Part shown: piece after piece, positions 55,537 to 64,000 of the stretch | How positions within the stretch are numbered: the stretch's first letter is position 1 | Layout of the letters: each line of letters starts with the position of its first letter | NCBI GenBank assembly: GCA_022494885.1 | Contig: JAGVSM010004584.1 | Location: 1-64,000 of the forward strand | Reading direction: 5' to 3' | DNA: 64,000 nt | Source: Micrasema longulum | Lineage: Eukaryota > Arthropoda > Insecta > Trichoptera > Brachycentridae | Translations under genes and position numbers: made by a program | The notes under the pieces: generated by a model | Seen by the model: the letters and a program-made list of their open reading frames with translations, nothing else | The model's database searches: none | What the model was told of the DNA's origin: nothing

Positions 55537-55920
55537 TATTATGGAAATAAAACTTTGTTATTAGTGTTACACAATTTTATTATTTTACAAGAACACTACT
55601 CTAGTTTCGGGAGAGCACTCCTCCCATCGACGGGTGATATAAAACTAATACACAGAATATTGTTCACAATGTCATAGAATTTAAACAAAAAATAAACAAA
55701 CCAATCTGTGAAACTGAGTGCAAGGGGAAAAAAACCCCTGCTCTAATTTTCACTAATTAATTTGTTTAAATTCTATGACATTGTGAACAATATTCTGTGT
55801 TAAATATATTAGTTTTATATCACCCGTCGATGGGAGGAGTGCTCTCCCGAAACTATAGTAGTGTTCTTGTAAAATAATACAATTGTGTAACACTAATAAC
55901 AAACTTTTATTTTCATAATA
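55537..55920. repeat. 384-bp fold-back with 150-160-bp arms
   Basis: The arms 55537-55688 and 55761-55920 are inverted with about 93% match; the main difference is a 7-bp indel (atattta). The 72-nt loop holds a small hairpin (caaggggaaaaaaacccctg). No coding sequence. This is a large MITE/foldback element, or an inverted duplication. Confidence 0.95.
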
Positions 55921-55924
55921 TCTT

Positions 55925-56825
55925 ATTGGTAAAATATTTCAAAGAAATTCGTCATTATTTGTAAAATTTTGGTTTCGTGTCTTACTCGATTTTATTTTAA
56001 CATCGTCGATAAGGGGCAAAAAGTAGCACACATTGGTCAGAATCTTGAACAAGAAATCATAATACGCATAATTTTATAAATAAAAAAATTATCAGATATT
56101 CCAACATTTAGAAACTATGTTTATATTCTTTCTCAATGAAGAAAGGGATAAAAAAATATGTCTTAGTCATCATCTTGATCATTGAAGAACAGTTATATAA
56201 ATATAGGTACAAGTACGGTTGACTTGGCACGACCAGATGAATCAAAACCTCAAATATTACTATGTCGGGATACCTCACTTCAAAGTGTATGACATGAGAT
56301 GTAGATAAAGTTTCAAATCATATGAAACGATACAAACAGTGCGCATGTAAACACTGTGACTTACTTGTTTTTTTTTCCATCTTATTCGGAAACCTAGTAC
56401 AATTCAATAAAGGTGCACAAAATACATTGAAGTATAATAATAATCATTAAAATAATATTAAAACAATTTGTACATTAAACAAATATTCATGTATAATCTC
56501 TAATAGTAGAGTACAATATGCTATGTATATTTACAATAATATTTCTTTTGTTGCATCTATCTATGTAGGTAAACCAGTTGTATCTGTATGGTGTGGTAAC
56601 GGTAGGGTATCGCACCCCCAGGCAGCGCAGCAGGAGGCGACAGCAAGGCGATCCACGGTTACTCGTTCAAATATTTTTATACTCACCCGAATGACAGCGG
56701 ACCACCCCGCTATCACCGCTCACTATGCCTCCCACAAGTACATAAACATATAATACATACATGTCTGCAGGTATTATGACTTAGATTTATGTTGTTTAAG
56801 ACATTTAGGCAATAACGTATGTCTA
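55925..56825. other. Anonymous DNA
   Basis: A 76-codon plus frame at 56523-56753 crosses a GC-richer patch (56590-56740) and matches nothing known. Confidence 0.35.
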
Positions 56826-56831
56826 AATTTG

Positions 56832-56950
56832 TTGCAACAGAGAGGGAGAACATTTTTGTAAACGGAACATGGAAGTCTAGGCATTTGCCATTTACTGGGA
56901 AATCCAGCCTGTCTACAAATATTTGAACATACTCGAAAGATTGTTGAATA
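56832..56950. mobile_element. S2 fragment, inverted modules
   Basis: The 3' module inverted (gcaacagagagggagaac, atggaagtctaggcatttgc) is joined to the 5' module in plus orientation (aaatccagcctgtctac, aaatatttgaacatactc). It is an arrangement like 609-782. Confidence 0.7.
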
Positions 56951-57282
56951 GCTTTTGTTTTCATAGGTGTAAGTAAAAAATAAAAATACTTGCCACGTTT
57001 TCTTTTTTTGCTTTCGTAATTTGTGTTAATTTAATTATCCACTTTAATTTGTGGAAAAACTGAATGTAACTTTCTATTTCAATATTATATGTCTCTTTTT
57101 TTAATATATATCTGTATGCAACAGGCTACAGTATCTCCAAAATCCCAACTTTTCAAAAGAGACAAATTTGTGATTTTTCATACTGAAAACATCTTCTATT
57201 TTTCAATGAGAGGCTTTAAAGTAAATTTATTTTCTAAAATATATTGATACAATCTTTGGGAGTACTGTATGTTTTTTTCGAG

Positions 57283-57545
57283 TCTGCCTCGTGGTGTAAT
57301 GGTCATCGCGTTTGTCTACCAAGCAAGAGATCTCGGGTTCGAATCCTGACAGCCTATATGAAATATTTATTTAAAGAGTATTTTTACATCCGAACATTTC
57401 ATAGTCCCTTGGACTGGTACCTGAAGCGTAAGACTGATCATCTTATTTTTTTATAACAACACAAATTCAAAATACGCTGCGATTGGTGCACCAATACAGT
57501 GCCACATGCACCATTAGATACGGAAAGGGAATGATGATGATGTAT
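57283..57545 (+). mobile_element. SINE1 copy, full length
   Basis: The head is ctcgtggtgtaatggtcatc with the B box tcgggttcgaatcct. The body is complete, and the 3' end is ggaaagggaatgatgatgat. Confidence 0.85.
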
Positions 57546-57689
57546 GTTTTCTTACTATCCTTAACCTCTAATTTGGCTTGGAGTTACAATTAAAAAAAAC
57601 TTTGTTTTAAAAAAATTAGGAGTTAATGTTATTTCTCGGTTCTGGCTCTATTTCACACGGAGAATAGTATGATTTATTCGCCTGAATAC

Positions 57690-58130
57690 AGAGAGGATGT
57701 TAAGATTAATTGATGTTTGCCTTTCATAACTATGCAACAAGAGGTTCTAAAAATATAAGACTGGAAAAGAAATCAAAAGCAATGTCCCAGAACTGCTTTA
57801 TGTACAAGGGAATACAATTATTTGAGGAAATGCCAGAAAGCATAAAAAATGAAATAAATGTAAATATATTTAAAATTAAATGTAAAAAGTATATATGTGA
57901 AAAATATTAGGTAATATATAGTGTAAATAGTGAATATAATTAATGAAAATGTACATATGAAACAGTTAATATTATAAATTAGGATACTAAGTGTATAATA
58001 GTGATAAATAATGTTAGAATAAGTATAGATGTAAATATTGTGTTGTAAATATATATTAGACTATGTATCATAGAACTAAATAAAATAAATAATTTAAAAA
58101 AATATCAAAAAAAATAAATAAAATTTTGGA
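57690..58130 (+). pseudogene. LINE ORF2 C-terminus with A-rich 3' UTR
   Basis: A 66-codon frame (57710-57910) reads NYATRGSKNIRLEKKS, then NCFMYKGIQLFEEMPESIK, then FKIKCKKYICEKY*. This is the CR1/jockey terminal pattern (x-Y-x-TR, Y.G..L(F/Y)..(L/M)P..IK). It is similar to LINE-Q. The tail has aaataaataaa. Confidence 0.75.
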
Positions 58131-58156
58131 TTTCACCCCTTAGGGAGTCATTAAGA

Positions 58157-58345
58157 TAAACAAATTACAACAGGGAAGGAGAATACCTTAAAGTAGGAAA
58201 TATGGAAGTCTAGGCATTTACAGGGCTTATGACCTGTCATTGGCTAGTTTAAGTGGCCACTTTACACACTGTGTAACATTCACCATTTTGCCTATGTTTG
58301 AACATCCATATTTCTAAAATTTATCCATTTGTTGAGTTATTCATT
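58157..58345 (-). mobile_element. S2 3' portion
   Basis: acaaattacaacagggaagg, acagggcttatgacctgtca and ttgcctatgtttgaacatcc match 19395-19550 closely. Confidence 0.85.
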
Positions 58346-58429
58346 CAATGTTATTAATTTACCATGTAATAGGGATCGAAAAATTTCTACCTATTTGACG
58401 TAACCTGTCGCATACTGATATAAATGTAT

Positions 58430-58432
<3 letters not shown>

Positions 58433-58498
<66 letters not shown>
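58433..58498. repeat. (TA)n microsatellite
   Basis: An uninterrupted TA dinucleotide run of about 28-30 units. Confidence 0.98.
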
Positions 58499-58499
<1 letters not shown>

Positions 58500-58500
<1 letters not shown>

Positions 58501-60205
58501 AAATAAATAAAAAGTTGGCAAAACTAAATAACACATTTTACTTAAGTAAGTTCACCTAGAATGTCTGCAGAATCCAGAAATGCTGCATCTTTTAAAAACG
58601 TGTTTTTTGCCTATCTTATGTGTATTAGTTTACATACATTTTTTTCGTAATTATAATTTTAATGGAGTATTTTCTCTACGCGTCTTAGTAGAAGGCGTTC
58701 CGATTTCTACCGTACAGAAAACATCCTCTTCGCTATTACACGCGAATCGTACCTGTAAAGATTATCTTGTATGAAGCTTGTATGTCTCACAAGCTTCGGG
58801 AAAGTTCGGATAAGTTCGATTACTCGACGCGACGTCTCTTTCGATCAGCGGAATAAATAATTTCTCTTATATTGTATCTACAATCTCTTGTAATGGCGTT
58901 ACTCTACCGACTACCGGCTAACCACCATCTGAGGTCTGCAATCTCTATACATTACTGCTGTAATAACAGTTTAGGCTGTAATGCCCGCCTCGAGCCTTCT
59001 ATTTCTTATTCTTAAACAATTAGTTTGTCTCTATGCCGTTCCGAGAAGCACCAATACGCGGCATCTGTTTTATTCATATTTGAGTTTGTTCAAATAATCT
59101 TTTATTCGACATTCAATACTGTCGGCATGTCGCCTTACAACTCAATAAGTACTCAATCCTGTTTGTCCTTCCACAAAGGTAATGAATTAGTCGGCAATTT
59201 ACAACTGGATTCTTTCAATAAGTTTTATATTACTTTAATTCACAGGCGATTACGTCTTCACATCGGTGATCGCATGATTAAGTTACAAACGTAATTTTAA
59301 TACCGTTACAAAGCAAATTATTCTAGTTCTTTCAATATCTTCTCATTTTTCTGTTGCTCAAAAATTGGACACAACTCATCTTAGAGAATTAATTTAATAT
59401 AGTAGAATACCGCCAATTGTTCTGTATTTTTCTGGTTTTCATCACAGGTTTTTTCTGTGTATTTTCATTTACGTTGAGATGCTAATTTTTGGTTTTCATT
59501 ACTCTCAACATTTTTATTACTTATATAATTTGTAATTATAACTTTAATTAATTTTTTTCCATTAATTATTATGTTTCAAGAGGACAGGCGGTGTCTGGGA
59601 ATTTCGAAGAATAGATATTTGAACATTTTTTTTCTGTCACTCTCTAGCATATGCCTCTTCGATACTGTGTGAAAAAGACAACTGCACGTCGGAGTGAGTT
59701 TGAACTAAAATCGACTTTTCGCTGTCCAGTTTTCCTACGGGAACCGATTTGGTTATTTAATTTTTTAAAAAAAGTATCTGAATGAATTTTTTTGTGTCAG
59801 TGTATTTTCTGTTTTTAAAAATATGTGACATATTCGAATATCGAAGACGGCCGATAAAACTGGGTGCTTTTTTAGTTTTTGTATCATCCTAGCGAAACAA
59901 CTTCAACAATCAAAAAGCAAAACAATAGAGACATGCCAATGGTAAATATCTATAGTGGGTAAAAAAATCACTGCTCTAGTGCCATAATCCAGGGAAAAAA
60001 TACGGGAATACGATTGTATAAAAAAGTCAGACCGCATTTCACGAGCACAGCCTAAAAACCCTTGAGTAGTTCATGAATATGTCAGCTGCAAGTTGATTTT
60101 AAATAATTTTTCAAACCGTAAAGATCTCACTTACTCTTATTTTGCTGTTTCTAATACAAAATAACCTTCTGGGTGATATGTCTATCTTACATTTTTTTTT
60201 TTGCA
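58500..60205. other. Anonymous DNA, less AT-rich near 58770-59000
   Basis: No gene is seen. Segment 58770-59000 starts with a palindrome agcttgtatgtctcacaagct and contains aataaataatttctc. An LTR fragment is conceivable, but no second copy or LTR ends were found. Confidence 0.3.
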
Positions 60206-60209
60206 CCAC

Positions 60210-60370
60210 AACAGGCCAGGAGGCTTAATTACAGTGGTGAATTACATCACAGAGAACCCAGGCTTGAGAAAAATCACATTTTAATTTTTGTGTTCTCACC
60301 GGGAATCGAACCCGGAACCTTCCGTGCGTGAATCAAGCGTCATGACCACTACACCACGGAGGCCGCCATC
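60210..60370 (-). mobile_element. tRNA-like SINE, fifth type
   Basis: The reverse complement has gcctccgtggtgtagtggtc (A box), ggttccgggttcgattccc (B box) and a distinct body (ttctctgtgatgtaattcac). It is the best conserved A/B pair in the window. It lacks the SINE1 body and is apparently single copy here. Confidence 0.75.
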
Positions 60371-60374
60371 TTGT

Positions 60375-60965
60375 AAACTGCCTAAAATAAAACTCTAATC
60401 TCCTTGTGTTGTTCTTTGACATAACTGCAACTATTCTTCTGGCTGTTTGCTCGTTATACATAGGCAACTAGTGTTAGGTACGCCTTTCTATATCTTCCGA
60501 TGCCAGCGGTGGCAGTTTCGATTCTTTAAGCCACAGCGGGTTCAGTAATACAATCCATCAATCATCTCCTGGTGATTACAATTTATCTAGTTCACTCATG
60601 TCCGTGACGTTCAAGTCAAGACATGGCGACTCGGATATTTGAAAGCCAACAAGATGAATATGAACAGTTCACCATGGAGGTGTATACTTAGCCATTTGCA
60701 GGGTCTCTGCGGTGATTTTCTGGCTGGACAGCCTCCGTCTCCATTCAGATTACTCTCGCCAGCGCTGATTAAACGCCAAATTAACATAATAATCGTGAGA
60801 ACCGATCCGTTGCGGGGACTGAGCGCTCTGAGCAGTGTAGTGGCTAAAGGAGCCGTAAACTGTACTATTGAACTTGACGAGAAACCTGTTCGGAGGAGCT
60901 CGCCACCACCGGGGCACCTTAATCAACTTCATTACTTTTTCTCCCAACATCAACAATCTTCAAAG
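60375..60965. other. Unassigned segment with long open frames on both strands
   Basis: Frames at 60639-60974 (plus, 111 codons) and 60956-60750 (minus) overlap. The GC content is higher than its flanks. Neither translation is recognised. From 60935 an S2 5'-module fragment (gagtatgttcaaatgtttgt) follows. Confidence 0.3.
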
Positions 60966-61194
60966 ATATTTTGAGTATGTTCAAATGTTTGTAGACAAAA
61001 TAGAAATCAATCTTCAACTTTTCCACTATTACAAAACTTGGAAAGCATTTTCTTATGGTCTTCATCCTAAAATATTATACGTCTTTTATGAAGTGCAGGG
61101 TTTATGTTTTTAACGCTATCACTTAAATGCGAATGTAGGAAGAAACATCATATCAATGGTAAATATGCAGACAGTTTTTTAAAAAAAAAAATAA

Positions 61195-61365
61195 TAAAAA
61201 GAAATGTTTTCGTTCTTATGATTTACCCAAATATTTAATTTTGAAGGCCATTTTCAACGAGTTGTAAATAATTCACTATTAGAAAATGGAATCAAGTTGG
61301 AGTAAAGTGGGATTCGAACCACGGAACTTTGGTCCGTGAGCCCGAGACACTAGCCACAACCCGAT
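61195..61365 (-). mobile_element. SINE3 copy (tRNA-like), best preserved
   Basis: The reverse complement has gttgtggctagtgtctcggg, then the B box gtggttcgaatcccac, then the body (aaaatggccttcaaaatt, ttgggtaaatcataagaac). Confidence 0.75.
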
Positions 61366-61399
61366 AAAATTATGAGAAGCGATTGTAATTGCACAAATG

Positions 61400-63140
61400 C
61401 TATATCACGGAGGTAATAAGATTTTATGATCATGGAGATTAAACATATCAAGGCTTTTAAACAACGAAACTAACCTCATGTCGTGGGGTAATCATTATAA
61501 CTAGGTAACTTAAAAATCAGCCCTTTGTGATGCATTGAAATCATATCTCGATTTGAAGGCATCAATCATGACTTGTCTTTTTGTAGCATTTATGGACGAG
61601 AATACAAAGATGTGTTTTAAGTGCTTAACTCAAAAATGCTGATTTTGAAGTAATTATTAGAGATGGGTGTTTCGGTTTTTAAAAAGAAGTAGCAGTAACA
61701 GTTAATGCTTCATTAATTGAAACGTTTTTTAAATAATAGTTTAAGGCAGCGTTGGCAAAAAAATCTAGTACAAGCAACTGCTGTAACAGTTTTACAAAAA
61801 AAAAAATTTAGTGTTACTTGTAACGAAATGTTAAAATTAAACAAAAGCGGTGCGATCAGTTTCATATATCCTGACAACTTTTTCTGCTGTTTTATTTGTA
61901 AATTAGTAATATCCTTACTAGTTTTTCTTTACAGTAACAGTTTCATTGTTATTGAAACAGTGTTATCTGTTTCAAAAAAATAACTTAAATTTGCTTAACT
62001 ACCCCTAGTAATTACACCACGATATTAAATTTTGAATATAATAAAAGCGAATACTTCTTATTTCAATCTATTTCGTAGTTGTGTCATAAAAAGTATGGCT
62101 CGATAAAAAACTAAAAAATCAATCAAATAAAGAAAAATTCTCGATTTTTCATCAAGTATCAAGAATATTTTTTTTTCTTTTTATTTAGGAAACATACAGT
62201 ACAGTTACAAAGTTTTATATTTTACACAGTTAGACTTAAATCTAATGGACCAGCGAAGTTTCCATATTATAAAGTAATTATATGTAAGGTTATTAATTAA
62301 AGTACAAAAAAAAGAAGGAAAAAAACATCAATAGAAGTTGTTTAAAAATTAAAATTAAAGTTGAAAAATGAAGAAAATTTGCAAAAGTAATTAAAAGTTA
62401 AGAATTAAAATAAAGCATGAAAAGTATGCTTAGATGTAAAAATAAAATAAAATAATAATATCATTTTTAAAAAAGGAAAAACATAAATATTCACATGCAT
62501 ATTTTAAGGGATTCAAAGAAACGATGAGACGAATCTTTAAAGAATCTTTAAATAAGAAAATAAATTTAAGTTTATTTAAAAACATCTTCAAAATTAATGA
62601 CACATAGTAAGAGCAGCAATATATTGAATTTAAATACATATGCAATATAAGTAATTAAAAGTAGTTTAAAAGTATAAAAACATGTGAATGCAGCAGAGAA
62701 AAAAGAAAGAATATTGCGATACCGTTTGATGTCTAGTCACCCTGTATCCGCCAGCATCTCGCGGTGTTTATACCAGCCAGTACGAGATAGAAAAATGAAT
62801 GAATTTAATTATTACTATTTTTTGCCACGTTCCCAACTCTTCAATGAACTCTCGGAGCCAAGTCGTGCCACATCCACTCGCTCGATTCAGGTTTACTACC
62901 ACACATATAAACTAAATCCATAAAACCACATAAAATATTACCACCTCACCTATAATAGTGTTCACTTCGAGAGGTTTATGGGGTGGTAGGTATGTGGGAT
63001 TTAAGAAATTAATATTTACCTGTTCAAAAGCTTGCAAAAATGTTTCATATTTCTATCAAGATACATATGGAAAAATGCAATAGTCGAGTCTTTTCCAACC
63101 AATGTTGGGCCCAAGGAAGCTGCAAGATGTGGTCCAAAAA
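61400..63140. other. Anonymous DNA with a LINE-like A-rich stretch
   Basis: Positions 62165-62640 start ttctttttatttaggaaaca, then A-rich, resembling an inverted LINE 3' UTR. An 88-codon frame at 61717-61983 contains repeated gtaacag/ctgtta motifs and is not recognised. Confidence 0.35.
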
Positions 63141-63146
63141 TGAATC

Positions 63147-63688
63147 CATACTAATATTATTAATGCGGAAGTGTGTGTTTGTTTGCGTTTACTTCACGTC
63201 TCAACGGAGCGACCGATTGACATATTTTTTTTCTTAGGGGTAGCCGGAACGGTGAGAAGTAAAATATGATACTATTTTTTTATTGTAATAATATATTAAC
63301 AATGAGCAACATTATTTAAAATTGAGTAGGCGGTAAGGCGGAATGTCAAAAGGAATCAATTTGAAATGAATCCTTTAAGTATATATAATTGACTTGCTTT
63401 ATCTATAGTTAGTTTGGTTTGCTTTTCGTTTTGGTTTTGCAGTACGATTTTGGAGTTGTGAACATAATAACGATGCGATGACGTCGCCATGATTAACGGA
63501 TAGTCCTTTTTTTGAAAGACCGGCAATCGATAAAAGCCACTTTCTGTCCCGAAAAAATATAACATTCCACTGGGAAAATTCGTATTGGTAAACGAAAACT
63601 CTTATCGATAAACGACACAACAAGTTATTATCTAAATAATTTATCTCCAATACCACGCGAACGATGCCGCGGGAGAAAGCTAGTATTT
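63147..63688 (+). mobile_element. Short Helitron-like (lep1-like) element, complete
   Basis: It starts actaatattattaatgcgga and has gtctcaacggagcgaccgat, aataacgatgcgatgacgtc, ttatcgataaacgacacaac, and the end cgatgccgcgggagaaagct agt. The CTAG near the 3' end fits the CTRR terminus of Helitrons. The interior has no gene. Confidence 0.65.
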
Positions 63689-63689
63689 T

Positions 63690-64000
63690 ATATAGGAGAA
63701 TTTTCGTCCATTATTTATTAAAATTAATAATGATGCTCTTTGAATTAATTTTTGCGTGTCAACTGACAAGGTTAAATTTATAATTAATATGCGGTTGCAA
63801 GGGCAAAAATGTTTTGACTACTATTTCAGTCAGTAAAATTATCAACAGCCTAAGAAACAGAAACAAAAAGCATAAAATAAAATACACAGGAACCTCTTTT
63901 TACACAGATGACACGTTACACCCAGTACCGTGTAAAAAATAAACAATTATGGATAGGTTTTCTAGGATAAAAATCATTTATAGATTTAAAAAAAAAAATA
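63690..64000. other. Anonymous AT-rich DNA
   Basis: Nothing is recognised. Confidence 0.4.

Noticed and set aside
58770..59000. Solo LTR
   Set aside because: No paired copy, no TG...CA ends with a target duplication, and no primer-binding site could be defined.
60288..60370. Possible functional tRNA gene (good A and B boxes)
   Set aside because: The acceptor stem does not close, and SINE-like sequence continues past the 3' end.
1..64000. CRISPR arrays, bacterial operons, rRNA genes, viral genes
   Set aside because: No regularly spaced identical repeats, no ribosome-binding-site/ORF packing, no rRNA-like blocks and no viral structural or replication genes were seen on either strand.

Overview
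The window looks like AT-rich, gene-poor intergenic DNA from an animal, most likely an insect. It is packed with short, decayed interspersed repeats: 5'-truncated non-LTR retrotransposon (LINE) ends, several families of tRNA-derived SINEs, fold-back (MITE-like) elements, rolling-circle-like short elements and two deleted mariner-type transposons. I recognise no cellular protein-coding gene, rRNA or functional tRNA gene. Nothing bacterial (operons, ribosome binding sites, CRISPR) is present. All recognisable coding sequence is degraded reverse transcriptase or transposase.

Family labels are mine. LINE-R is an RTE-like family whose 3' end reads ...GRPRKTW...CKDR...; it has about eight fragments and most are on the minus strand. 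LINE-A is RTE-like with a (AGA)n tail, and its best copy (41275-42070) keeps YADD and an 11-bp target duplication. LINE-J ends in WNALPAEVR plus a (TAT)n tail. LINE-L is a CR1/jockey-like RT tail at 17297-17837 with a piece at 10591-10810. LINE-H has a highly conserved 3' hairpin. LINE-K, M, N, P and Q are other CR1/jockey-like tails. SINE1 has a tRNA-like head and about 18 copies. S2 is a non-tRNA repeat with about nine copies. SINE3 and SINE-B are two further tRNA-like families.

Layout. 0-9.5 kb: dense nested SINE1/S2/SINE3/LINE-R/J/H copies. 9.5-18.4 kb: a 441-bp-period LINE duplication, LINE-M, K and N, and a short Helitron-like element split by LINE-L. 18.4-37.9 kb: sparser, mostly anonymous AT-rich DNA with fold-backs, SINE1 copies, a Helitron-like element and a hAT terminus. 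37.9-50 kb: a mariner-like element and its deleted sibling, LINE-A, a pogo/Tigger-like deletion derivative, and hammerhead-like motifs. 50-64 kb: LINE-Q, more S2 and SINE1, a 384-bp near-perfect hairpin, and a Helitron-like element.

The most interesting signals are these. (1) Six loci share a hammerhead-ribozyme-like architecture, including two in tandem near 47.2 kb. (2) Two diverged LINE-H copies share a 62-nt 3' hairpin that is almost invariant. (3) A 217-bp direct repeat brackets an internal LINE-L fragment. (4) Two mariner-like copies appear to share one internal deletion. (5) SINE1 has conserved modules beyond both of its expected ends.
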